Assembly (NCBI RefSeq): GCF_900177625.1
Contig: NZ_FXAU01000006.1
Coordinates: 248,001 to 312,000 of the forward strand
Direction of reading: 5' to 3'
DNA: 64,000 nt
Origin: Sphingobacterium psychroaquaticum
GTDB taxonomy: Bacteria; Bacteroidota; Bacteroidia; Sphingobacteriales; Sphingobacteriaceae
Shown: positions 44,555 through 53,602 of the stretch, in pieces
Position numbering within the stretch: position 1 is the first letter of the stretch
Layout of the letters: the number at the start of each line of letters is the position of its first letter
Translations under genes and position numbers: made by a program
Notes under the pieces: generated by a model
Seen by the model: only the letters and a program-made list of their open reading frames with translations
What the model was told of the DNA's origin: nothing
Database searches by the model: none

Positions 44555-44788
44555 CGGTTTTTGGTGGACTAGGTAAATCTGCTTTCCGTCCTTTTGTGTT
44601 TGCTTCCAAGCTTATTATGGTCTCTGTTGGGTAGATAAGATAATAGCTTTGCAGCCTTAAAGCTATGTACACTAAGATGTTCATGGTTTATTGATCTGTG
44701 GTTCCGCTGTCTGAACAGAAGTTTGCATACGGCGACAGTGAATGCGACACAGAAAGATCGGTCGAGGAAACAATAAATTCAATATAAG

Positions 44789-45799
44789 ATGAAAGGTAAT
44801 TTGAGATATGTTGCTTTGAGCTTACTGCTGCTATTGGGCGCTAAGTCTTATGGGCAACAGAGCATACAATTAACACAGTATGTCTTTAATGCGATTAGTG
44901 TGAATCCAGCCTATGCGGGGTATAAAGAGGAGTGGTTTGGGCAAATGGCACTACGCAGCCAGTGGACAGGTTGGGAAGGCGCCCCGAAAACAGGGACGAT
45001 CTCTATCGATGGGGTGGTGGATCCTATAGATCAGCGGCATGGTGTGGGGTTGCAGGTGTCTGTAGATCGCCTAGGAGCCCAGTCGGCGACTTCTATTTTT
45101 GGAAACTATGCGCTTCGTTTACAATTGGATGAGGATAACACCGAGCGTATTGCTTTGGGTGTTGGTGTGGGGTTAACCCAATATGGGTTGGACGGTAATA
45201 AGCTACGGGCCGAGGATACGGAGGATGTGGTTATTCCAGCAGGTAAAATCAGTAACTGGAAACCAGATATCCGACTGGGTATTTATTACTACAACGCGAA
45301 GTGGTATGCTGGCGTTGCTGTGCAGGATCTATTTGCTTCGTCGACCGATAACAAAGAATTCCGATTCAATGAGAATGCCCTAGCGAGCTTGTATCGTAAT
45401 GTAAGTGCTTATTTTATTACAGGTGCGCTGTTTGAGTTAGAAGAAGGTGTATTTCTGCGTCCGAGCTTGTTAGTGAAGGATGATTTTAAAGGACCGACAT
45501 CGCTGGACCTAAATGCCATGTTTGTTTTTAATGATAAGTTTTGGATTGGAGGAGGTTACCGCACACGTGCTCGTGTTTTCAAGCGTACCTATTTTGATAA
45601 ATCTGCGGAGAAGTTATCTTCTGTGAATGCGATAACAGCTTTGGCGCAGTTTTATGCGACGGATAAGATTCGGATCGGGTATTCGTATGATATGATGCTG
45701 GGTAAGATGAAAGGTTTGCAAAGCGGCACGCACGAAGTGACCCTTGGTGTAACATTGGGGCAGTCGTTCAAGCGTATTTCAAACCCACGTTATTTTTAG
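44789..45799 (+). CDS. PorP/SprF-family type IX secretion system membrane protein
   Basis: A 336-residue outer-membrane protein with a signal peptide ending near KSYGQQ and the family opening QLTQYVFNAISVNPAYAGY, then about 12-14 amphipathic strands and GYSYDMMLGKMKGLQSGTHEV near the end. In Flavobacterium and Porphyromonas, PorP/SprF proteins anchor or help secrete T9SS cargo such as SprB-like adhesins. It pairs with the PorE/OmpA-like gene just downstream, the common arrangement, but no large adhesin gene is in the window. Confidence 0.93.
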   Translation: MKGNLRYVALSLLLLLGAKSYGQQSIQLTQYVFNAISVNPAYAGYKEEWFGQMALRSQWTGWEGAPKTGTISIDGVVDPIDQRHGVGLQVSVDRLGAQSATSIFGNYALRLQLDEDNTERIALGVGVGLTQYGLDGNKLRAEDTEDVVIPAGKISNWKPDIRLGIYYYNAKWYAGVAVQDLFASSTDNKEFRFNENALASLYRNVSAYFITGALFELEEGVFLRPSLLVKDDFKGPTSLDLNAMFVFNDKFWIGGGYRTRARVFKRTYFDKSAEKLSSVNAITALAQFYATDKIRIGYSYDMMLGKMKGLQSGTHEVTLGVTLGQSFKRISNPRYF

Positions 45800-45850
45800 T
45801 GCTGTCCGATAAGGCGGTGAATCTCTCTTAAAAATATATACTCTTTATCG

Positions 45851-47803
45851 ATGATGAATACGAAAATAAGTCACTTAGTCACTTGTATGCTGCTGATCGC
45901 TTTCTCGGGAATACAGCTGCACGCGTAGGAACAGCCTAATCTTAGAAAACGAGCCACACAGTTTTTTAACAAATATGAATACGCCCATGCGGTAGAACTT
46001 TACGAACGGTTGGTGGATGTAAAGAAGCCCCGTTTTTCGGATATGGAAAAACTGGCGGAATGCTATTATAAGCTACAGGCTTATGACCTGGCGGAAAACT
46101 GGTATACCCGGGTGTTAGAAGACAAGAAATTGAAGCAGGTAAACCTGTGGAATTATGCCGATGTATTGAAGCAGAACGGGAAGTATAAAGAAGCCAAGCA
46201 ACAGTATACGCGATATGCGAACAAATTTGGTTCTTCCGCGCGAACGACCTTAGCCATGGAGGGTGCCGATTCGGCTATGCGTTGGATGGCTAAGCCAACG
46301 GCGCATGTGGTGCGCAATGAGCGATACATCAATACGGGATTGTCTGAGTTTGCCTTGTTCCCGATAAAAGATGGAGCTTTGTATGTCGGAGAGCCTCAGG
46401 TTGGAGACGTTAAACGAGATGCCACTACGGGACAATCTTTTATGCGGATTTTTAGAGCAGATCGGACAACATCTGATGGGAAGTTAACGAATGCGGCACA
46501 ACTTACGGAGGACTTTAATCAGTCGGAATACCACGTGGGGCCGGTGGTCTGCAATGCTGCAGAGGATGTTTTTTACCTGACCCGAACATATTCCGGCGAG
46601 AAGACCGAGCGAAACCGTTCAAATGGATACCGTTTCCATAAACACAATCTGGAGCTTAAAATCTATAAAAAGATTGCGGGTAGCTGGGTGGAAATGAATT
46701 TTCCATATAACAATGTGAAGGCTTATTCGCTAGGGCATGCCGCATTAACGGCGGACGGAGAGACACTGTATTACGCGTCGGATATGCCGGGCGGATATGG
46801 AGGAGTGGATATATGGTACAGTGTGCTGGGGGCTGATGGTGTTTGGGGGAAACCGCAGAATGCAGGATCCATGATTAATTCGGCCGGTGATGAAGTTTTT
46901 CCAACCGTACATGGCGACTATCTCTATTATTCGAGTAATGGATTTGTGGGGATGGGCGGACTGGATATTTTTCGCGCAAAAGGGCAGCGTTCCAGTTTTT
47001 CAGAACGTGAAAACATGCGTTTTCCAGTAAATTCGGCGTCCGATGATTTCGCCTTCGCACTGGTGAAAGATACGCAACGTGAAACGGCAGGATACCTTTC
47101 TTCGAATCGGAAGTCGGGTGCTGGAGCGGACGATATATATGCCTTTGAACAGCATAGTGCGGAAGTGAAAATGAAGCATGAAGGGTGGGTGTATAGTAAA
47201 AAGGATAACAGTGCGGTGACCAGTGCTTCGGTGACTTTATTTGACGAAAATGGACAGATGATTGGACGGACGCAAACGGATCCAAAGGGAGCTTTTTCGT
47301 TTAGATTAGAAGAAAATAAAACATACAGTATCGTGGCGGAAGGAATGGGCTTTCATATGGATTCGCTTTTTATTAAAAAGACTATACCAGAGCAAGATAC
47401 GGTCCTTCGGACGGTGTTGCACTTACAGCCTATAAGCCGGGTGGGCGAGAAATTCGTGCTGGAGAATATTTTCTACGATTTTAATGATTTCACGATTCGG
47501 GCTGATGCTGCGATCGTGCTGAACCAGCTGGCACGCACGATGCGTGATAACCCGTCATTGGTGATTGAATTATCGAGTCATACGGATAGCCGCGGAGCTG
47601 AACTTTACAACTTGAAACTTTCTGAACGCCGCGCACATGCTGCGGTCGATTACCTGGTTAGTCGAGGGATCGCCCGAGATCGTTTGATTGGCAAGGGATA
47701 TGGAGAGAGCCGCCTGGTGAATCGCTGTGCCGATGGTGTTGTATGTTCTGATGATGAACATCAAGAGAACCGACGGACGGAGGTTGAAATACTCGCATTC
47801 TAA
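45851..47803 (+). pseudogene. PorE-like OmpA-family protein interrupted by an in-frame amber codon
   Basis: From ATG 45851 the frame encodes a signal peptide (hydrophobic core at about 9-22, ending LHA), then TAG at 45926-45928, then an intact frame to 47803. The expected codon after the Ala is CAG (Gln), so one C-to-T change explains the stop. The rest has a TPR region (about 30-125), WD40/PD40 repeats (DMPGGYGGVDIWY and SNGFVGMGGLDIF), a carboxypeptidase-regulatory-like domain (about 430-500) and an OmpA peptidoglycan-binding domain (about 538-650; SSHTDSRG, NRRTEVEIL). This is the PorE plan of the T9SS. Restart at TTG 46010 would give a protein without a signal peptide. It may be dead, read through, or a sequencing error. 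Confidence 0.85.
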
Positions 47804-47815
47804 AATGAGTCTACG

Positions 47816-47857
47816 AGCTGAAAAGATATTTTATTGCAGAAAAATATCTTTTCAGCT
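47816..47857 (+). terminator. Perfect 17-bp hairpin after the PorE-like gene
   Basis: Bases 47816-47832 (beginning AGCTGAAAAGATA) are the exact reverse complement of 47841-47857, with an 8-nt loop, 13 nt after the stop codon. No long T-run follows directly, but length and position fit a transcript end. Confidence 0.7.
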
Positions 47858-47961
47858 ATAGGTAAATAATACTTTTTTTTTCTTAATTTTCTTTTGTTCA
47901 ATTTATTGGTGTTAAGGATCATGGGACGTTTAATGGTTGGGCATGCTAATGCATACGTAAT

Positions 47962-48957
47962 ATGATTAAATTAAACCATACATATACTTTTGGCCCGGAG
48001 TGGCAATATGAGTTTGTTAAAGGTCCAGGATGGGAACTGGTCGATGACAAGATGATTATTATTCCGCCAGAGGTAGGGGAAGGGGGTAGCTATTTTACGC
48101 CAGTTATGCCGGGCCTTTCAGTATTGGTTTTAGATATGACCCTGAAAGAGCAGCTTTTCATCAACAGAAGAGAGGTCGAAGACGATGATATGTATATTGC
48201 TTATTTCGACCTGAGCAAAGATGCCCCCACCTATGTGGTCGCTGGAGTAACCAATAAGATGGGCTTTAGTGCCCGCTTAAACATGGCGCTTATCAATGGG
48301 AGCCAGGGGAGTGAGGTCGTTACGCCAATCGATGCCGATGTATACACCATTCGTTTGATGATTTCGAAAGAGCTCCTGATATCACTCGCCAAGGAAAGTG
48401 GTGATTCCGAAATCAGTAACTGGATTTTGCAGGCCTCTGGGCAGGCCGTTTATTACTACGGACATATCGATAGCAAGAGTGTCTTGTTGATCAATGAACT
48501 CAAGCGCAAGAGCATGTATGATATTGCATTTGATGCGAAGCTCAAAGGGGTAGCCTTGCATCTGCTCTATTACTTGGTGGAACGTGGTAAGGACATGAGT
48601 TCGGTGCTCCACAAAATTTCAATTCATGACCTTAAAGAAATTGAAGTCACCACAGATTATTTACTTAAAAATTTACTCGACGTATTTCCGGGATTAGCTT
48701 TCCTTGCTAATATGACCAATATGTCGGTCTCCAAATACAAGTCCGTTTTTAAAAATGCGACCGGTGTTTCTCCAAATCAGTTTTTTGTTAACGAAAAGTT
48801 AAGGCTTGCAGAGGCGATGCTTTTGAGTGGAACGTACAAAAACGTGAATGAAGTGGCCTACGAGCTGGGTTACAACAAGCCGGGGCACTTCGCAAACCTC
48901 TATAAACGAACGTTTGATGTCAAACCAAGTGACGTCTTTATTCGGAGGAAAAATTAA
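47962..48957 (+). CDS. AraC-family transcriptional regulator (first of a flanking pair)
   Basis: A 331-residue protein with a divergent N-terminal sensing region (about 1-215) and a C-terminal AraC DNA-binding domain (about 235-330): LAFLANMTNMSVSKYKSVFK and then VNEVAYELGYNKPGHFANLYKR. The N-terminal part is like that of the protein at 50134, with a shared layout around YFDLSKDAPTYVV/HYNLSEDPGLYYL. Such PchR/YbtA-like regulators often sense iron chelates or small metabolites, but the ligand is not evident. No obvious target operon is adjacent. Confidence 0.88.
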   Translation: MIKLNHTYTFGPEWQYEFVKGPGWELVDDKMIIIPPEVGEGGSYFTPVMPGLSVLVLDMTLKEQLFINRREVEDDDMYIAYFDLSKDAPTYVVAGVTNKMGFSARLNMALINGSQGSEVVTPIDADVYTIRLMISKELLISLAKESGDSEISNWILQASGQAVYYYGHIDSKSVLLINELKRKSMYDIAFDAKLKGVALHLLYYLVERGKDMSSVLHKISIHDLKEIEVTTDYLLKNLLDVFPGLAFLANMTNMSVSKYKSVFKNATGVSPNQFFVNEKLRLAEAMLLSGTYKNVNEVAYELGYNKPGHFANLYKRTFDVKPSDVFIRRKN

Positions 48958-49063
48958 ACTACACGATTAACCTTTGGTTTAAATTCGGTCTTATTGTTAT
49001 ATTTTTTTGGCTTATCGTGGCTTTCTCTTGATCGGGATTTCGAGATCTTTGTATAAGAGAGTT

Positions 49064-49663
49064 ATGGAAATATTATATACAGATTTAATCAGCAAACTAC
49101 AAGAAAACGAATTTGACGTTAAAAGATCAAATTCAGCCGTCTACGGCGGCAGTACCATTGCACGAAAAAGCAAAGGTACAGTAGTTTTCAGACGTCTGAA
49201 TAATATGGATTACTTGATGATGAAAAATGTAGAAGACCTCAGTCTTCTGCAACTGGAAGCGAGATCGGAGAATGTTTTATATTACGTGATGCGTGTTTCA
49301 AAGATTGATGGGGAGTATATGGCTTTTGTGTTTTCGTCGGATCTGGGATGCTCTTACAGTGAGTTTAGGGTGGATGTCATCAACGATGTAATTATTTTCT
49401 GTACGGTCGATAATAAGCTTAAAAATCAATTTACGTATCTCCGATTCATGGGCGAATGGGTGCGTACGAAATGCATGAGCAAGAACAGCTTTAGTACCTG
49501 TGTTAAACTTAAACAAGAAGACGTGAAAGCTATGTTTAAACTGTTAAAAAGGGATCTTAAGAAGAGACCTGAATTTAGTCACTTTCCACGGAAAGTTGAG
49601 GGCAAAGGCGCACAAACTTTACTGCGCATGAATAATCAATGGGTATTGGATAAAGGAAAATAA
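49064..49663 (+). CDS. Uncharacterised protein
   Basis: A 199-residue protein from ATG 49064 (open from 49007). I do not recognise a family. It has no signal peptide or membrane helix, is moderately basic, and has a mixed alpha/beta look; the C-terminal third is rich in Lys/Arg (VKAMFKLLKRDLKKRPEF), which could bind nucleic acid. It lies 7 bp before a small HTH gene and between two AraC paralogues, so it probably belongs to that island. Confidence 0.6.
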   Translation: MEILYTDLISKLQENEFDVKRSNSAVYGGSTIARKSKGTVVFRRLNNMDYLMMKNVEDLSLLQLEARSENVLYYVMRVSKIDGEYMAFVFSSDLGCSYSEFRVDVINDVIIFCTVDNKLKNQFTYLRFMGEWVRTKCMSKNSFSTCVKLKQEDVKAMFKLLKRDLKKRPEFSHFPRKVEGKGAQTLLRMNNQWVLDKGK

Positions 49664-49670
49664 AATTTAG

Positions 49671-49859
49671 ATGGCGGAAGAAAAAGTTAGCAAAAGAAAG
49701 CGATATGATGACGCTGTGAAAACACAGGTAATCAAAGATATTGTAGAGGATGGTTGCCTAATTGGGGAGGTGCTGTTTAAGTATCGGATATCGAACAAGA
49801 GAACGGTTGTTAATTGGTTAAAGTCACATCTTGAAAATCAACAAATATTGAGCGCATAG
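49671..49859 (+). CDS. Small transposase-like helix-turn-helix protein
   Basis: A 62-residue basic protein. The region YDDAVKTQVIKDIVEDGC... ISNKRTVVNWLKSHLEN matches the N-terminal helix-turn-helix of IS3-type OrfA transposase proteins. No OrfB catalytic frame, terminal inverted repeats or target duplications are visible, so it is either an insertion-sequence remnant or a domesticated DNA-binding protein. The start is 7 bp after the preceding stop, which suggests co-translation with the unknown gene. Confidence 0.65.
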   Translation: MAEEKVSKRKRYDDAVKTQVIKDIVEDGCLIGEVLFKYRISNKRTVVNWLKSHLENQQILSA

Positions 49860-49912
49860 GAATCGCATACCCTATATCTACCGCACGTTTGTGCACGAAA
49901 AATAATTTACTA

Positions 49913-49930
49913 TGACAAAACATTTTGTCA
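49913..49930. promoter_or_regulatory. 18-bp palindrome, possible operator
   Basis: TGACAAAACATTTTGTCA is a perfect palindrome around CA, in the 274-bp gap between the small HTH gene and the second AraC gene, 54 nt after the HTH stop. It could be an operator for one of the regulators around it or a weak terminator; there is no T-run. Confidence 0.4.
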
Positions 49931-49975
49931 CAACCATTGTTAACTATAAATTAAATAATTTATAATTAATTTGTT

Positions 49976-50071
49976 ATGCGCTCTAAACAGTATTTACTCA
50001 ACCGCTTGAGTGTGATTATGCTATTATGCATGCTCTCGATGGTTATTTTTATTTTGTTTTTCGAAAAGTAA
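49976..50071 (+). CDS. Possible 31-residue single-pass membrane protein
   Basis: ATG 49976 to TAA 50071 encodes 31 residues: a short basic start (MRSKQYLLNRLS) and a hydrophobic segment (VIMLLCMLSMVIFILFF) ending EK. It looks like a small membrane peptide, but such frames arise by chance in AT-rich DNA. It lies between the HTH gene and the second AraC gene. Confidence 0.3.
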   Translation: MRSKQYLLNRLSVIMLLCMLSMVIFILFFEK

Positions 50072-50133
50072 TTACGAAAAAAGTTATATTAGTATACGAT
50101 TATAATGTACTAAAGTAACGAACGGATTTCTGC

Positions 50134-51117
50134 ATGAAACAGTTGACGATAGGTTTTGGCGTGGAGCTGGATTGGGTGCCTAATTATGCGGCACAATTGG
50201 AAGCTGATATTCATGGTAATAATATCATGGTAGGTTCGACTTTATTTGAAGGAACTCGGTTTGCTTACCAAATAGATCCTAATATTAGTTTCTTAGTCTG
50301 TGATGCGATCTATAAGGAGGATATTCATTTTAAGTTTAAGAATACCCGATCAGATTTTATTGAGATACATTATAATTTATCGGAAGATCCAGGCCTGTAT
50401 TATTTGAATAATCGCGCAAACGTGGTGGGCAGAGAAACCTACAACTTGGCGATCTTGGATAGTGCTATTAATGGGGAATATGTAGTAAAAAAAGGAAGTG
50501 CTGCTTTTGTGCTATCCATCTTTATTAAAAAAGAAGCGTATGTGCCGTATCTTTCAAAGATGGACGGGCATGAAGATATTCTTTCCACGATCTTTAATCC
50601 TAAATTTAATACGGTTATTCGAAATGACCGAATGACGAATAAGAGCTGGTGGCTCTTGAATGAATTGCGTAAAAAACCTGTTTACGGCGATTTGTACCGT
50701 TATTTCTGTTGCGGTACCGTTTATCAACTCATTGCAGAATATATTGAGCAGCTGAAGGAAGTGAAGATAAAGATCGATAAGGTCACTAAAGGTGATATCG
50801 ACGCGATTTTTTCGGCACAGATGCAGCTGGTTATGTCCCTAAAAGGTGCTTTTCCTGGGATTGATGTTTTAGCGGAAACAGCATGTATGTCGGCAACCAA
50901 GTTTAAGCATCTCTTTAAGAAAGTGACCTCACAGAGCCCACATTCATTTTACCTGACGAATAAACTCGCTGCAGCGAAGGATATGCTTGAAAAAGGCGGG
51001 AATAATATTACGGAAGTTGCGGATGCATTTGGCTTCGCCAACGCTGCTCACTTCGGTGAGGTTTTTAAAACCGTTTACCATATTAGTCCGAAGGAATATG
51101 TCAACCTTTTAAAGTAA
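50134..51117 (+). CDS. AraC-family transcriptional regulator (second of a flanking pair)
   Basis: A 327-residue paralogue of the protein at 47962, with a divergent N-terminal sensing half and a C-terminal AraC domain (about 230-325): IDVLAETACMSATKFKHLFK and ITEVADAFGFANAAHFGEVFK. The two regulators bracket an unknown gene, an HTH gene and a possible small membrane peptide. A repeat-rich spacer with a terminator follows. The regulated genes are not identifiable from the sequence. Confidence 0.88.
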   Translation: MKQLTIGFGVELDWVPNYAAQLEADIHGNNIMVGSTLFEGTRFAYQIDPNISFLVCDAIYKEDIHFKFKNTRSDFIEIHYNLSEDPGLYYLNNRANVVGRETYNLAILDSAINGEYVVKKGSAAFVLSIFIKKEAYVPYLSKMDGHEDILSTIFNPKFNTVIRNDRMTNKSWWLLNELRKKPVYGDLYRYFCCGTVYQLIAEYIEQLKEVKIKIDKVTKGDIDAIFSAQMQLVMSLKGAFPGIDVLAETACMSATKFKHLFKKVTSQSPHSFYLTNKLAAAKDMLEKGGNNITEVADAFGFANAAHFGEVFKTVYHISPKEYVNLLK

Positions 51118-51553
51118 TTCATAGTTAGTAGATCGTTGTTTATAGTTGATTGTACATTGTAGAGCCACAAGATTTTGTGTCTAATAGTTCATGCTTGGTA
51201 GTTGGTTGGTTATAGATCGCGCTTTATAGAGTCGGCGCAAATGTTGAGACACAAGATTTTGTGTCTTTTTTTGTTGGAACTAGACCTCGAAAATTTAAGC
51301 CTTGCCAGTCATGTTCAGCCTGTCGAAACATCGACGTCGCAATCTTGGAAGCCATGAAGATTATTTTAACTTTACCTAGATAGTTTGTAGATCTCTCCAA
51401 AGTCGAGATGACGATATCGTTTTCCAAAGTACAGCAATCATGAGATTCTAACCACAAGATTTAGCTTTGCTTACCCCTGCGGGGTTTGTGTCTCTACATT
51501 ACCCCTGACTCTATCACCCACCAACTACACTCTATCAACTAGCCAACTACTCC
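51118..51553. repeat. Repeat-rich intergenic region
   Basis: This 436-bp gap holds no convincing gene. Three copies of a CACAAGATTT/TTGTGTCT motif occur: 51166-51182 (CCACAAGATTTTGTGTC), 51247-51266 (AGACACAAGATTTTGTGTCT, a terminator) and about 51451-51493, where the two halves are split by a 21-nt insert with ACCCCTGCGGGGT. The two ends (51121-51165 and the reverse complement of 51490-51550) share loosely matching TAGTTG/TTGATAG/TGTAGAG stretches, giving an imperfect inverted-repeat layout. It probably consists of degenerate interspersed repeats. Confidence 0.55.
51247..51272 (+). terminator. Terminator in the repeat region
   Basis: AGACACAA (51247-51254) pairs with TTGTGTCT (51259-51266), loop GATT, followed by seven T. 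It would end transcription from the upstream AraC gene. Confidence 0.75.
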
Positions 51554-53329
51554 CTAAACCGTTTCCAATAACTGCTTTTCATGGAGTTCAAAGTATTCCC
51601 CTCCTTGTTCCATCAGCTGGTCGTGCGTACCTTGTTCGATGATACGTCCTTGATCCAGTACTAAAATATGGTCCGCATTTTTAATGGTGGAGATTCGGTG
51701 TGCAATAAAGATAGTCGTCTTATCTTTCATGATCAAGCTCAGATTATGGAGGATTTCCTCCTCCGTCTTGGTGTCAACCGCCGATAAACAATCATCAAAA
51801 ATCAGGATTTCAGGATCCTTAACCAATGCACGTGCAATCGATATCCGTTGCTTCTGTCCGCCGGAGAGCGTAATTCCGCGCTCCCCAATATGGGTTTGGA
51901 AACCTTCCTCAAAACCAACGACGTTATCGTAAACAGCGGCATCTTTGGCAGCCTTTTCAATGCGTGGCATATCTACATTATCTAGACCAAAGGCAATATT
52001 CTTCGCGATGGTATCCGAAAATAAAAATACCTGCTGCGGCACAAAGCCAATCTGTGACCGTAAACTACTAATTTTTAATTTCTCAATGGCAGTACCATCA
52101 TACTGGATGCTGCCTTTATCGGCATCATACATACGAAGTAAGAGGTTTGCGAGGGTTGACTTTCCAGAGCCTGTGCGACCAATAATAGCTAATGTCTTTC
52201 CTTTGGCAATGGTAAAGGAGAGGCCATCGATGGCTTTGATACCCGTATCGGGGTAGGTGAAGTGTAGGTCTTTGACTTCGATGTTACCATGCAGGACGAC
52301 TTCAGATTGACCGTCTATAATCTCAGGTTCTGTTTTTAGGAATTCATTGATCCGCTTTTGTGAAGCTGCTGCTCGCTGAAATAAGGATGTTACCCAAGCC
52401 AGTGACATCGCTGGAAAGGTAAGTTGATTCACATACAAGATAAACTCCGCGATATTACCAGCGGTAATGGTCCCATTATTTACTTCAATACCGCCTACAT
52501 AAACCGTAATAATGGTACTGAAGCCCACTAAAAAGATAATAAGCGGAAAGAAGATAGCTTGTATGCGGACGAGATCAAGAGATACCTTATTATAATAGTT
52601 ACTTTCATCGGCAAATACCCCCATTTTCTCTTCCTCACGGGCATACGTTTTTATGACACGGATACCTGAAAATGTTTCCTGTACGAATGAAGAAAGGGTC
52701 GATAGCTGTCGTTGTATTTTCTCACTGCGGATATTGATGATTTTGTTGACATAAAGGATAACGACCGATAAGATTGGGATGGGTAGCAACGAATAGGTGG
52801 CTAGCTTGGGATTGACATCGTACATGGCATAAATAATCATGATCGATAGCACCACCGTGTTTATGGCATACATAATTGCTGGCCCGAGGTAGTTTCGTAC
52901 TTGGTTGACATCTTCGGTTGCTCGGTTCATCATATCCCCCGTATTATTGCGACGGAAGAAAGCAAAATCTAGTGCTTGGTAGTGTGCATAAATTTCGTTC
53001 TTAAGGTCGTACTCAATGTGTCGCGAGGTCAAGATTAAGGTTTGCCGCATAAAGAAAAGGAATATGCCGCGTAGCAAGGCCAAAACAAGGACGACCACAC
53101 CAAAAAACAACAAGCTGCTGCCAAAAACTTTGTACACCAGATCCTGCCGCTCAAAGCCATCGTATAGACGGTATAGGTCTATGTTTTCTTTCACCAAATC
53201 GAAGGCCTCCCGGATTACCTTCGCGGGAAGGATACCGAAGTAGTTAGATATGATAACAAATAGGACGCCAGGGATTACCTGCCAGCGATATTTATAGAAG
53301 TATTTATTAAGATATGCTAACTCTTTCAT
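51554..53329 (-). CDS. ABC exporter, fused permease and ATPase
   Basis: The ATG at 53329 gives a 591-residue half-transporter of the MsbA/multidrug type. Six transmembrane helices span about residues 15-320. The C-terminal nucleotide-binding domain (about 350-590) has Walker A IIGRTGSGKST, signature LSGGQKQR, Walker B EILIFDDCLSAVD and the H-loop IAHRIST. It should export lipids, drugs or peptides as a dimer; the substrate is unknown. An in-frame start at 53401 lies upstream of a TAAGTTTG promoter element at 53336-53343, so the shorter form is preferred and its mRNA may be leaderless. Confidence 0.92.
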   Translation of the reverse strand: MKELAYLNKYFYKYRWQVIPGVLFVIISNYFGILPAKVIREAFDLVKENIDLYRLYDGFERQDLVYKVFGSSLLFFGVVVLVLALLRGIFLFFMRQTLILTSRHIEYDLKNEIYAHYQALDFAFFRRNNTGDMMNRATEDVNQVRNYLGPAIMYAINTVVLSIMIIYAMYDVNPKLATYSLLPIPILSVVILYVNKIINIRSEKIQRQLSTLSSFVQETFSGIRVIKTYAREEEKMGVFADESNYYNKVSLDLVRIQAIFFPLIIFLVGFSTIITVYVGGIEVNNGTITAGNIAEFILYVNQLTFPAMSLAWVTSLFQRAAASQKRINEFLKTEPEIIDGQSEVVLHGNIEVKDLHFTYPDTGIKAIDGLSFTIAKGKTLAIIGRTGSGKSTLANLLLRMYDADKGSIQYDGTAIEKLKISSLRSQIGFVPQQVFLFSDTIAKNIAFGLDNVDMPRIEKAAKDAAVYDNVVGFEEGFQTHIGERGITLSGGQKQRISIARALVKDPEILIFDDCLSAVDTKTEEEILHNLSLIMKDKTTIFIAHRISTIKNADHILVLDQGRIIEQGTHDQLMEQGGEYFELHEKQLLETV

Positions 53330-53335
53330 CAATGA

Positions 53336-53366
53336 CAAACTTAGATAAATTTGACTGTATATGCAA
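53336..53366 (-). promoter_or_regulatory. Promoter of the ABC exporter gene
   Basis: On the minus strand TTGC (53366-53363) is followed after 19 nt by TAAGTTTG (53343-53336), matching the Bacteroidota -33/-7 pattern. The ATG begins only 6 nt after the -7 element, so the transcript would start at or next to the start codon. Confidence 0.6.
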
Positions 53367-53556
53367 TATAAGAACCGGTGGATAAATAGACCTATAGGCA
53401 CTACAAATAGGGCTGATAATTTGTTTTACAGCGCAAAACGTAAGAATGAAATTTTAAACGATATGGGCTACTTATAGAAAAAATGTATAAAAAATGACAT
53501 TGCTTTTCAAATGTTGTAATTCTTGTCAATAATAAAGCGGTGACAGAAAAATTTCC

Positions 53557-53564
53557 TAATTTTG
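53557..53564 (+). promoter_or_regulatory. -7 promoter element of the dehydrogenase gene
   Basis: TAATTTTG matches TAnnTTTG and lies 38 nt before the chosen ATG at 53603. No clear -33 element is visible. Confidence 0.45.
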
Positions 53565-53602
53565 CCCTAATATTTTTAGAAAAACTGGCATTTTTTAATG
53601 TT

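Noticed and set aside
49671..49859. Intact insertion sequence
   Set aside because: Only an OrfA-like HTH is present; no catalytic OrfB, terminal repeats or target duplication could be seen.
51118..51553. tRNA or small RNA gene in the long gap
   Set aside because: No cloverleaf-like pairing or conserved TPsiC arm was found; the palindromes are repeat or terminator structures.
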